Source: Cellulosimicrobium cellulans (GTDB taxonomy: Bacteria > Actinomycetota > Actinomycetes > Actinomycetales > Cellulomonadaceae). Taken from it: a DNA stretch of 64,000 bases. The stretch is taken from assembly GCF_016907755.1 (NCBI RefSeq), contig NZ_JAFBCN010000001.1, forward strand, positions 2,604,001 to 2,668,000. Direction: 5' to 3'. Position 1 is the stretch's first letter; each line of letters opens with the position of its first letter. The notes below the pieces were generated by a model. That model made no database searches, had not been told where the DNA came from, and worked only from the letters and a program-made list of their open reading frames with translations. Below, in pieces: positions 9,751 to 17,484 of this stretch. The translations under genes were made by a program, and so were the position numbers.

Positions 9751-11187
9751 ATGTCAGCACGCGCACAGATCGGTGTGACCGGACTCGCCGTCATGGGTCG
9801 CAACCTGGCCCGCAACTTCGCCCGGCACGGCTACACGGTCGCGGTGCACAACCGCTCGTACGCCAAGACCGAGTCCCTGATCGCCGAGGCGGGCAGCGAG
9901 GGCGACTTCGTCCCGTCCGAGTCGATGGCCGACTTCGTCGCGTCGCTCGAGCGCCCGCGCAAGGTCGTCATCATGGTCAAGGCGGGCGCGGCCACCGACG
10001 CCGTCATCGACGAGCTCGTGCCGCTGCTGGAGGAGGGCGACATCGTCGTCGACGCCGGCAACGCGCACTTCCCGGACACGATCCGCCGGGAGAAGGCGCT
10101 CGCGGCGCAGGGCCTGCACTTCGTCGGCACCGGCGTCTCGGGCGGCGAGGAGGGCGCGCTCAACGGCCCGTCGATCATGCCCGGCGGCACGCGCGAGTCC
10201 TACCAGAGCCTCGGCCCGATCCTCGAGGACATCTCGGCGAAGGTCGACGGCGTGCCGTGCTGCACCTACGTCGGCCCCGACGGCGCCGGCCACTTCGTCA
10301 AGATGGTGCACAACGGCATCGAGTACGCCGACATGCAGCTCATCGCCGAGGCCTACGACCTGCTCAAGCAGGGGCTCGGCGCGTCGGCGCAGGAGATCGG
10401 CGAGATCTTCGCGCAGTGGAACACGGGCGACCTCGAGTCGTTCCTCATCGAGATCACCGCGGACGTGCTCCAGCACGTGGACGCGGAGACCGGCAAGGCG
10501 TTCGTCGACGTCGTGCTCGACCAGGCCGAGCAGAAGGGCACCGGCCGCTGGACGGTGCAGAACGGCCTCGACCTCGGCGTGCCGATCACCGGCATCGCCG
10601 AGGCGACGTTCGCCCGCGCGCTGTCCGGCTCGGTCCCGCAGCGCGAGGCAGGCCGAGCGGCGCTGCCCGCCGACGCCGCCGCGTGGGACGTGCAGGACCG
10701 CGACGCGTTCGTCGAGGACGTGCGCCTCGCGCTCTACGCGTCGAAGGTCGTCGCGTACTCGCAGGGCTTCGACCAGATCGCGGCGGCCTCCGCCGAGTAC
10801 GGCTGGGACATCGACCGCGGCGCGATGGCCCGCATCTGGCGCGGCGGCTGCATCATCCGCGCGCGCTTCCTCAACCGCATCACCGAGGCGTACGAGCGCG
10901 ACGCGCAGCTCCCGCTGCTCCTCGCGGACGAGTACTTCACCGGCGCGGTGGGCAACGGCCTCGCCGCGTGGCGTCGGGTCGTGTCGCAGGCCGCGCTGAA
11001 CGGCGTCCCCACGCCCGCGTTCTCGTCGTCGCTCGCCTACTACGACGGCGTCCGGGCCGAGCGCCTGCCCGCCGCGCTCATCCAGGCGCAGCGCGACTTC
11101 TTCGGCGCGCACACCTACCGCCGCGTCGACAAGGCGGGCACGTTCCACACCGAGTGGTCGGGCGACCGGACCGAGTCCGACGCCTGA
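9751..11187 (+). CDS. gnd: 6-phosphogluconate dehydrogenase, decarboxylating
   Basis: A 478-residue 6-phosphogluconate dehydrogenase that makes ribulose 5-phosphate, CO2 and NADPH in the oxidative pentose phosphate pathway. The dinucleotide-binding loop GVTGLAVMGRNLA is at residues 8-20; the substrate loop VSGGEEGALNGPSIMPGG, the catalytic segment FVKMVHNGIEYADMQ and the C-terminal HTYRRVDKAGTFHTEW are all intact. The length fits the 470-residue dimeric class. The ATG at 9751 is preceded by a purine-rich site (GAGGAGCAGGGAAG); upstream in-frame sequence is not protein-like. It is monocistronic, with a 264-base gap on the 5' side in which I found no further gene. Confidence 0.97.
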   Translation: MSARAQIGVTGLAVMGRNLARNFARHGYTVAVHNRSYAKTESLIAEAGSEGDFVPSESMADFVASLERPRKVVIMVKAGAATDAVIDELVPLLEEGDIVVDAGNAHFPDTIRREKALAAQGLHFVGTGVSGGEEGALNGPSIMPGGTRESYQSLGPILEDISAKVDGVPCCTYVGPDGAGHFVKMVHNGIEYADMQLIAEAYDLLKQGLGASAQEIGEIFAQWNTGDLESFLIEITADVLQHVDAETGKAFVDVVLDQAEQKGTGRWTVQNGLDLGVPITGIAEATFARALSGSVPQREAGRAALPADAAAWDVQDRDAFVEDVRLALYASKVVAYSQGFDQIAAASAEYGWDIDRGAMARIWRGGCIIRARFLNRITEAYERDAQLPLLLADEYFTGAVGNGLAAWRRVVSQAALNGVPTPAFSSSLAYYDGVRAERLPAALIQAQRDFFGAHTYRRVDKAGTFHTEWSGDRTESDA

Positions 11188-11207
11188 CGGCTCGCCACCG
11201 CACGCAC

Positions 11208-11247
11208 CGACGGCGGTCGTCGCGCTCCGGCGCGGCGGCCGCCGTCG
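11208..11247 (+). terminator. Candidate terminator after gnd
   Basis: Inverted repeat CGACGGCGG (11208-11216) / CCGCCGTCG (11239-11247) with a GC-rich 22-base loop, 20 bases after the gnd stop. No T-tract. Confidence 0.45.
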
Positions 11248-11388
11248 CGTGTCCGCCCCTCCCGGGTCGGGCCCGACGCCGCACGCGCGGACCAGGCCCG
11301 TCGGGTGACGTGGCAGGCTAGGCCCGGCGGGCCGCTGCGTCGGCTCGACCTGTCTGACCCCCTCTGACGCCGGACGACACGGAGAACG

Positions 11389-12558
11389 ATGAGCCGCCAC
11401 CCGCAGGACGCGACCGCGACGAGGATGCTCGCCGACCGGACGGGCACCGACCCGGCCGACTGGTTCCTCGTCTTCAAGGCCCGCTACGGGATGGAGGTCG
11501 TGTTCCGGGCGCTCGCCGCGGCGCGCGGTGCGGGCGACGTGGTCACCCAGGTGTTCACGTGCTCGACGGCCGTCGACCCCGTCCTCGTGGCCGGTCTGCG
11601 GCCCGTCTACGCCGAGGTCTCCCCGGCGACCGTCGCGATCGACCCCGACCGGCTCGCGGTCGGGCCGGACACGCGCGCCGTCGTGCTGCAGAACACGTTC
11701 GGCATCGTCGACGACGCGACCGCGCTCCGGCTGCGCGCCGCCGCGCGCTCCGTCGGCGCGCTGCTCGTCGAGGACAGCGCGCACTGCGTGACGCGCCTCG
11801 CGCGCGACGCGGACGGGTCGCCCGTCGCGGACGTGTCGTTCCACTCGTTCGGCGTCGAGAAGATGCTCCCCACGCGATTCGGGGGAGCCGTCTGGGTGAA
11901 CCCGGCGCTCGACCCGGCGCTGCGCGCCGCGATCGTGTCCGCGCTCGACGTGCTGCCGGTCGTCGGGGCCCGGCTCGACCTCGCCGCGCGCAGCTTCCGG
12001 ACGCAGGTGCGCGTGCTCAACCGGCTCCCGGGCGGCGCGGCGGGGACGGTGCGTGGCGCGCTCACCGCCGTCGGCGCGTACGAGCCGGCGATCGCCCCCG
12101 TCGAGAACCGGGGCGGCCTCGCGCACCCGCCGCTGCGGCCGTCGTCGTGGGTCACCGGCCGGATGGTCGACGCGCTGCGGTCGAGCGGCGACGTCGAGGC
12201 GCGCCGCGCGGACACCGTCGCGGAGTACGTGCGCGGGCTGTCCGGCGTCGTCGAGGTGCCGGCGGGCATCGGCGAGCGCGCGCCGCTGGTCCGGTTCCCC
12301 TTCTTCGCGCCCGACGCGCCGACCGCCGACCGGCTCGTGCGCGAGCTGACGGCCGCCGGGTTCTACGTCGGCAAGTGGTACCGGCCCGCGCTGTTCCCCG
12401 GCCCGGACGACCCGACGGTCTACGGGTACACGCCCGGCGACCCCGCGCTCGCGACGACCGAGGACCTCGTGGCGCGCGTCGTCAACCTGCCGACCACGGT
12501 GGGAGTCGCGACGGCGCGCCGCATCGTCGAGGCCGTGCGGTCGGCACTGGGCGCCTGA
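11389..12558 (+). CDS. DegT/DnrJ/EryC1-like PLP-dependent enzyme
   Basis: A 389-residue PLP enzyme of fold type I related to the DegT/StrS sugar-aminotransferase group. The cofactor-binding acid is D129 (VEDSAH) and the Schiff-base lysine is K158 in HSFGVEKMLPTRFGG. Most DegT proteins act on nucleotide-sugar ketones, but this one has no sugar-nucleotide pathway next to it. It lies convergent to the D-Asp-ligase-like ATP-grasp gene and within 5 kb of the FemABX and racemase genes, so a role in making or handling a cell-envelope amino acid is possible (inference only). The ATG at 11389 follows a purine-rich site GGAGAACG. I cannot name the substrate. Confidence 0.8.
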   Translation: MSRHPQDATATRMLADRTGTDPADWFLVFKARYGMEVVFRALAAARGAGDVVTQVFTCSTAVDPVLVAGLRPVYAEVSPATVAIDPDRLAVGPDTRAVVLQNTFGIVDDATALRLRAAARSVGALLVEDSAHCVTRLARDADGSPVADVSFHSFGVEKMLPTRFGGAVWVNPALDPALRAAIVSALDVLPVVGARLDLAARSFRTQVRVLNRLPGGAAGTVRGALTAVGAYEPAIAPVENRGGLAHPPLRPSSWVTGRMVDALRSSGDVEARRADTVAEYVRGLSGVVEVPAGIGERAPLVRFPFFAPDAPTADRLVRELTAAGFYVGKWYRPALFPGPDDPTVYGYTPGDPALATTEDLVARVVNLPTTVGVATARRIVEAVRSALGA

Positions 12559-12651
12559 GACCCTCGACCAGGCGATCCCCGCCGGCCGAACAGGCGATCG
12601 CCGCGCGTCAGTGACGCGGGACGCGCCGAGACCGCCTGGTCGGCGGGAGGG

Positions 12652-13884
12652 TCATGCCGACGGGCGCGAGCGCGCGAACTTCACGTAGTCGAGCGTGTGG
12701 CGCAGGTCGACGCGCCACACGTCGACCCGGCGGCGCAGGCTCCTGTCGGGCGCGTAGCGCAGCGTGTGCCACACCCCGTGCTTGCGCGCCTTCTTCACGC
12801 GGTGGCGCAGCGACACGGGCACGAGGGCGCGCACGACGGGGTAGGGCACGTTGACCCACAGCCGAGCCTCCGACGTGACCTGCTCCGGCAGCTCGCGCCC
12901 GTGCACGAGGTCCTCGACGTAGCAGCGCGCGAGGTTGCCGCCCGCCGCCATCGTGTAGAAGCTCGCGGCGCCCTGGCGCAGGTTGACCTCGAGGATCTTG
13001 CTCGTGCCCGTGCGGCGGTCGTACATGACGTCGAGGTTCGCGGCGCCGACGTAACCGAGGCTGTCGAGCAGGTGCCGGACCGACTCGGTGAGCTTGTCGT
13101 CCTTCATCGTCACGACGGCGTTGTAGTTCCCGACGAGCTTCGGGTCGTACTCGCCGAGCACGATCTGCGCCGCGGAGAGGAACCGCAGACGGCCGTGCCG
13201 GTCGGAGTACGTGTTGACCACGCGCATGACCGACTCGTCGCCCGCGAGGTACTCCTGGACGATGAGGTCGTCCGTGTACCCCGCGGCGTAGACGCGGCGC
13301 GCGACGTCGCGCAGCTCGGCCGCGTCCTGCACGAGGTAGACCTTCTTCTTGCCCTCGAACCGCAGGCGCGGGTACGTGTCCGTGTCCGACGGCTTGAGGA
13401 TGAGCGGGTACGGGAACGGCAGGTTCTCGCCGAAGCCCGGGGCGTCGACGTCCGCCGCCGTCGCGATCACCGTCTCCGGGTGCGGCACGCCCAGCTCCGC
13501 GCAGGTGCGGTAGAAGTCCGTCTTGTTCATGAGGCGCGCGGCCAGCTCCTGGCCGACGAGCGGGATGACGTAGAGGTCCTCGAGCTCGGCGCGGTGCGCG
13601 ATCACGACGTTCGTGTAGAACTCGATGTTCGCGATGAGCAGGCGCTTCCGGCCCGGGAACTCCTCGGCCAGCTCGCGCAGGACCGCGACGATGCGCTCCG
13701 GGTCGTCGAAGTCGCGGTAGGTGCGCACGTCGACGATGCGGGAGTCCGCCGTCTCCCGCAGCGGGAAGCGGCCCAGGGCCAGCGTGCGGACGCCGTACGC
13801 CTCGTGCAACGACCTCGCGATGTTGTAGGTGTTGAGGTTGGTCCCCAGGACGATGGGGAGGAACTCGGCGTTGCCGTACGTCAT
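12652..13884 (-). CDS. ATP-grasp carboxylate-amine ligase, D-aspartate ligase-like
   Basis: A 410-residue ATP-grasp ligase. The N-terminal part (FLPIVLGTNLNTYNIARSLHEAYG) resembles, from memory, the N-terminus of Enterococcus faecium D-aspartate ligase, which adds D-Asp to the peptidoglycan lysine precursor. ATP-grasp landmarks are the lysine-bearing PLILKPSDTD strand, VQEYLAGDE, and the metal-binding ILEVNLRQGAASFYTM segment near residue 300. The predicted reaction is formation of an isopeptide bond between an amino acid carboxylate and a cell-wall amine using ATP. It is the third gene of a minus-strand group GNAT-HAD-ligase, 48 bases after the HAD gene. The aspartate racemase gene lies 1.4 kb away. 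The D-Asp assignment is inference. Confidence 0.78.
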   Translation of the reverse strand: MTYGNAEFLPIVLGTNLNTYNIARSLHEAYGVRTLALGRFPLRETADSRIVDVRTYRDFDDPERIVAVLRELAEEFPGRKRLLIANIEFYTNVVIAHRAELEDLYVIPLVGQELAARLMNKTDFYRTCAELGVPHPETVIATAADVDAPGFGENLPFPYPLILKPSDTDTYPRLRFEGKKKVYLVQDAAELRDVARRVYAAGYTDDLIVQEYLAGDESVMRVVNTYSDRHGRLRFLSAAQIVLGEYDPKLVGNYNAVVTMKDDKLTESVRHLLDSLGYVGAANLDVMYDRRTGTSKILEVNLRQGAASFYTMAAGGNLARCYVEDLVHGRELPEQVTSEARLWVNVPYPVVRALVPVSLRHRVKKARKHGVWHTLRYAPDRSLRRRVDVWRVDLRHTLDYVKFARSRPSA

Positions 13885-13932
13885 CGCGGAGGGTCGTCCG
13901 TTTCTCTGTGTGGTCGGCGGGCGTCCGCCATC

Positions 13933-14616
13933 CTACGGGCCGGGTACGGCCAGGCCCGGGCTGCCGTCGCTCGTGACGCCCTCAGCCGCGGTGCCGTGAC
14001 CTGCCCGGACGGCGACGCCGTGCCCGGCCAGCACGCGCACGAGCTCGTCGTGGCCCCGCGAGACGTCCCAGTGCACCCCGACCATGCCCGCGGCGCGCGC
14101 GCCCTCGACGTTGCGTGCGGTGTCGTCGACGAACAGCACCTCGCCCGGTTCCGCACCGATGCGTCGGGCCGCCTCGACGAAGAACCGCGGGTCGGGCTTG
14201 GCGAGCCCGAGCTCGCACGAGTACCAGCTCGTGTCGAACTCGGCGTCGTAGCCGAGGGTCTGGCGCATGAACGGCACGCGCCGGCTCTCCTGGTTGGTGC
14301 CGAGGTGCACGCCGTAGCCGCTCGCCCGCAGCCCGCGCACGAGGTCGAACGACGCGTCCACGACCTCGAGCGCGTCGAACCAGATTGCGCGGTAGACGTC
14401 CTCCGCCGGCTCCGCCACGCCGTAGCGCTCCAGACCCGCGGCGAGCACGGGGAGGTAGTCGCCGTCGCCCACGAGCATGGGCAGGTCCTCGCTCCACGTG
14501 TCGCGGACGAAGTCATGCGCCCGGTCGCCCAGGTAGCGCGCGACCGCCGCGTACCAGCCGTCGGGGATGTGCTGGAGCACGCCGTCGGCGTCGAACAGGA
14601 CGTGGCGCACGGTCAT
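13933..14616 (-). CDS. HAD-superfamily hydrolase
   Basis: A 227-residue haloacid dehalogenase-like phosphatase. Motif I is LFDADGVL with nucleophile D9 and D11, motif II is the LGTNQ threonine, motif III the lysine in LGLAKPDPRFF and motif IV the VDDTARN acids. The cap is the small helical type. Such enzymes usually dephosphorylate small metabolites; the substrate is not readable from sequence. The start at 14616 overlaps the stop of the upstream GNAT gene by ATGA, so the two are coupled. The last twenty residues are a weakly conserved, Gly-rich tail. It precedes the ATP-grasp ligase gene in what looks like one transcript. Confidence 0.87.
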   Translation of the reverse strand: MTVRHVLFDADGVLQHIPDGWYAAVARYLGDRAHDFVRDTWSEDLPMLVGDGDYLPVLAAGLERYGVAEPAEDVYRAIWFDALEVVDASFDLVRGLRASGYGVHLGTNQESRRVPFMRQTLGYDAEFDTSWYSCELGLAKPDPRFFVEAARRIGAEPGEVLFVDDTARNVEGARAAGMVGVHWDVSRGHDELVRVLAGHGVAVRAGHGTAAEGVTSDGSPGLAVPGP

Positions 14617-15209
14617 GGCCGCCACCCTAGCGACGGGCCCGGGGCGATCCGGGCGTGGGTGTGCATGTCGTGCCACCCGTCGGCGTGCAGCACGGCCGAG
14701 CGCCGGACCCCTTCCGCGTCGAAGCCCGCCGAGGCGGCCGCGCGGCACGACGGTGCGTTGTCGACCGAGTGCTCGAGCCACAGCCGGTGGAAGCCGGCGC
14801 CGAAGGCCCATCGCGTCGCGGTGCGCAGCGCGCACGGCGCGACCCCCTGGCCGCGGGCCGCGGGCACCGTCCAGTAGGCGACCTCGGCGCTCCCGTCCTG
14901 CAGCGACACCTCGCGCAGCGCGAGGCGCCCGCGGAGCGCGCCCTCCGGGTCGACGACGGCCCACGAGGCCCCGGCCCCCTCGCCCCAGCGCGCCGCCCAC
15001 CCGAGCGCGACGTCGCGCGCCTCGGCGTCGGTCGTGAGCGACCGGACGTGCCACCGCCGCACCGCCGGGTCGTCGTACACCTCGCGCAGCGCGGGGGCGT
15101 CGTCACCGGTCCACGGGCGCAGCCGCAGGCCGTCGCCGGTGTCGAGCACGGGCTGCGGCGAGGCGAAGGTGCGCGGGTCGACCGCCGGTCCGGCGAGCAT
15201 CGGAGCCAT
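14613..15209 (-). CDS. GNAT N-acetyltransferase, RimJ/RimL type
   Basis: A 198-residue acetyltransferase of the RimJ/RimL-like GNAT class. It begins with the usual LRLRPWTGDDAPALREVYDDP strand-helix unit, has a beta-bulge region EVAYWTVPAARGQGVAPCALR with the acetyl-CoA pyrophosphate-binding Gly/Arg pattern, and ends with the NAPSCRAAASAGFDAEG helix typical of the fold. Such enzymes acetylate ribosomal proteins or small amines. The start at 15209 (MAPMLAGP) is the first methionine in the protein-like part; Met at 15200 is an alternative. It is the promoter-proximal gene of the GNAT-HAD-ATP-grasp group and diverges from the racemase gene across 72 bases. Confidence 0.82.
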   Translation of the reverse strand: MAPMLAGPAVDPRTFASPQPVLDTGDGLRLRPWTGDDAPALREVYDDPAVRRWHVRSLTTDAEARDVALGWAARWGEGAGASWAVVDPEGALRGRLALREVSLQDGSAEVAYWTVPAARGQGVAPCALRTATRWAFGAGFHRLWLEHSVDNAPSCRAAASAGFDAEGVRRSAVLHADGWHDMHTHARIAPGPSLGWRP

Positions 15210-15281
15210 GGGCACAGCATGGCGGGGTCGGCGCGGCGGCCGAGGGGGTGTCCGGGACGTGGGCCGCCGTAGGATCCACGG

Positions 15282-16022
15282 GTGACGTCGCGACCGGACC
15301 AGGACCACGCCCAGCCCCTCGTCGGAGTGCTCGGAGGTGTCGGACCGCTCGCCACGGCGTACTTCCTCCAGCTCCTCGTCGAGCTCACGGAGGCGGAGCG
15401 CGACCAGGACCACGTGGACGCCGTCGTGCTCAACCACGCCACGATCCCCGACCGCACGGCGTTCATCCTCGGCCGCTCGGACGCGGACCCGGGCCCGGTG
15501 CTCGCGCGCGACGCGCAGCGGCTCGAGCGCTTCGGGGCGGACTTCCTCGTCATGCCGTGCAACACCGCGCACTACTTCACCCAGCAGGTGCTCGACGCGA
15601 TCAGCGTCCCGTTCGTGTCCATCATCGACACGACGGTCGACGCGGCCCGCTCACGGGTCGCGGACCTGCGCGCCGTGGGGCTGCTCGCGACGGCGGGGAC
15701 CGCCACGTCGGGCGTCTACCAGGACGCGTTCGCGCACCACGGCGTCGACGCGCTCGTCCCGGACGAGGCGGACCAGGCCCTCGTCTCGCAGATCATCTAC
15801 GAGCAGGTCAAGGCCGGCCGGTCGGTCGACATCGAGACGTTCCGCGCCGTCGCCGGCCGGCTCGTCGAGCGCGGTGCCCAGGTGATCGTGCTGGGCTGCA
15901 CGGAGCTGTCGGTCGTCGCCGTCGACCACGACCTGCTCGCCGACCCGCTCTACCTCGACTCGACCGACCAGCTCGCGCGCGCGACCATCCGCCGCGCGGG
16001 GCACCGCGTCCGCGAGGACTGA
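15282..16022 (+). CDS. Aspartate/glutamate racemase family protein
   Basis: A 246-residue cofactor-independent amino acid racemase. The two catalytic cysteines are present: Cys93 in MPCNTAHYF and Cys206 in VLGCTELS. The N-terminal VGVLGGVGPLATAYFLQ glycine loop is typical of the aspartate racemase branch and not of MurI, which starts with a different loop. It should interconvert L- and D-aspartate in the cytoplasm. The start is a GTG at 15282. Its neighbours, the ATP-grasp ligase and the FemABX gene, make supply of D-Asp for a peptidoglycan cross-bridge the most attractive role (inference). Confidence 0.87.
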   Translation: MTSRPDQDHAQPLVGVLGGVGPLATAYFLQLLVELTEAERDQDHVDAVVLNHATIPDRTAFILGRSDADPGPVLARDAQRLERFGADFLVMPCNTAHYFTQQVLDAISVPFVSIIDTTVDAARSRVADLRAVGLLATAGTATSGVYQDAFAHHGVDALVPDEADQALVSQIIYEQVKAGRSVDIETFRAVAGRLVERGAQVIVLGCTELSVVAVDHDLLADPLYLDSTDQLARATIRRAGHRVRED

Positions 16023-16080
16023 CCGGGCCTCCCCCTCGACGGACCGGGCCACTGCCTCGGCAGAGAGGTCCGACGCCGGG

Positions 16081-16566
16081 TCAGCCCAGCTCGCTCGTGC
16101 CCGAGTAGAGGTGCAGCACGGGGACGTGGAGCTCCTCGCGCGCGCGGGAGGCCCAGTCCGTGTGGAACGTGTCCTCGACCGCGTGCGGGTAGGTCACCAC
16201 GACGATCTCGCGCACGCCGTCCGCGGCGACGGCCTTGCGCAGCGCGGGCAGCGGGTCGTCGTCGACGACCGAGCCGTCGGCCTCGCGGCCCGCCGCGCGC
16301 AGCTCGGCGACGCTGCGCTCGAGCTGCTCGCCCGCCGTCGCCGTGGCCTGGACGGGCGAGGGCTCGCGACCGAGGACCTCGTCCCACGCCTCCTTGAGCT
16401 CGCCCACGCTGAGGTGGTCGATGATCCCGGAGATCACGTTGCGCTCGGTGTCCGCGGGCACGAGCACCCGGTAGGCGAGCTGCTCGTCCTCGTGCAGCGA
16501 CAGGATGTGCTGCACGTCGGCCGGGTTCAGCGTGTCTTCGGTCAGGACGAGGATCGTGTCGGTCAC
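16081..16566 (-). CDS. Conserved hypothetical, Rossmann/Usp-like
   Basis: A 161-residue cytoplasmic protein with alternating strand and helix pattern: TILVLTEDTLNPADVQHIL at the start, a middle helix SVGELKEAWDEVLG and a strand REIVVVTYPHAVEDTFHTDW near the end. The layout resembles a universal-stress-protein-like or other Rossmann fold without a clear nucleotide-binding Gly motif. I do not recognise a named family. The start is a GTG at 16566. It lies five bases after the RibD-like reductase gene on the same strand, so the two are probably cotranscribed. Confidence 0.65.
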   Translation of the reverse strand: MTDTILVLTEDTLNPADVQHILSLHEDEQLAYRVLVPADTERNVISGIIDHLSVGELKEAWDEVLGREPSPVQATATAGEQLERSVAELRAAGREADGSVVDDDPLPALRKAVAADGVREIVVVTYPHAVEDTFHTDWASRAREELHVPVLHLYSGTSELG

Positions 16567-16571
16567 GCGGG

Positions 16572-17447
16572 TCAGCCTATCGGCAGGAGCCAGCGCGCGG
16601 CGGTCGTACCGGCGGGGGAGCCGGGACGGTCCTCGGGGCTGTGCAGCAGGTGGGCGAGGCGCGCGCCCCGGGGCGGGAGCGCGGTCGTGCCCGACGGCGC
16701 CGCCCCGGCCACGATCCGGCCGGGCCCCTGCCCGACGACGGTCGGCGTCGTGGTGACGCACAGCTCGTCGACCAGGTCCGCCGCGAGCAGGTCGCCCAGG
16801 AGCGTCGGTCCGCCCTCGGTGAGCACGCGGGCCAGGCCGCGGTCGGCGAGCGCGGCAAGTCCCCTCGTGAGATCGACCGCGAGATCGACGGCGGCACCCG
16901 GCTGGGGCGGCGCGCCCGCGGCGTCCTGCCCGACGACGAGCACCCGGTCGGCGGGCACGTCGCCCCGGGCCGTGGCCGCCCCGGCGGGCCCGGTGAGCAC
17001 GAGGGGCGGGCGGTCGCCGCGGGCGAGCGCCTCGGGGACGCGGCCGGTCCGGGTGACGATCGCGAGCTCGAGCGGCGCGTCGTGCAGGTGTCGTAGACCG
17101 CGCGGCCGGTCGAGCGCGGTGTACCCCTCCGCGCGGCCGGTCCCCGCACCGACCAGGACGACGTCGGCCAGCGCGCGCAGGACGCGGAAGACGCGCCAGT
17201 CCGCGTCGTCGTTGATCGACCCCGAGCGGTGGTCCGGGCCCCACGCCGCGCCGTCGACGCTCGCGACCATGTTGGCGCGCACGACGTGCGCTCCGCGGGC
17301 GGACGGGCCGTACGCGTAGAGGGCCGCGAGGCGTTCCTCCCGCGGGTCGGGCGGCAGGTGCTCCGCGGCGGGGAGCAGGACGTCGAGCGGGGGCAGGTCC
17401 GTGCGCCCGCCGGCGGACTCGGGCGGGGGTGCCGTGGTGGAGGTCAC
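16572..17447 (-). CDS. RibD C-terminal-type pyrimidine reductase
   Basis: A 291-residue protein with the RibD C-terminal (DHFR-like) domain that in riboflavin synthesis reduces the ribosylamino-pyrimidine with NADPH. Family marks are VRANMVASVDGAAWG near residue 75, the nucleotide-binding stretch ALADVVLVGAGTGRAEGY and the C-terminal LTEGGPTLLGDLLAADLVDELCV. It lacks the N-terminal deaminase domain of full RibD, as is common in actinobacteria, where such stand-alone copies are annotated as pyrimidine reductase family. No other rib gene is nearby. I used the GTG at 17447, 37 bases from the divergent zapE start, rather than further upstream in-frame sequence that overlaps zapE. Confidence 0.83.
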   Translation of the reverse strand: MTSTTAPPPESAGGRTDLPPLDVLLPAAEHLPPDPREERLAALYAYGPSARGAHVVRANMVASVDGAAWGPDHRSGSINDDADWRVFRVLRALADVVLVGAGTGRAEGYTALDRPRGLRHLHDAPLELAIVTRTGRVPEALARGDRPPLVLTGPAGAATARGDVPADRVLVVGQDAAGAPPQPGAAVDLAVDLTRGLAALADRGLARVLTEGGPTLLGDLLAADLVDELCVTTTPTVVGQGPGRIVAGAAPSGTTALPPRGARLAHLLHSPEDRPGSPAGTTAARWLLPIG

Positions 17448-17484
17448 AGCGGCCAGGTTAGCCGCGGGCGTAGGCTGGATCCTC

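Noticed and set aside
9754-12126. A 790-codon minus-strand frame over gnd and the DegT-like gene
   Set aside because: It is the antisense of two clear genes, with the His/Arg/Asp-rich composition typical of shadow frames in high-GC DNA.
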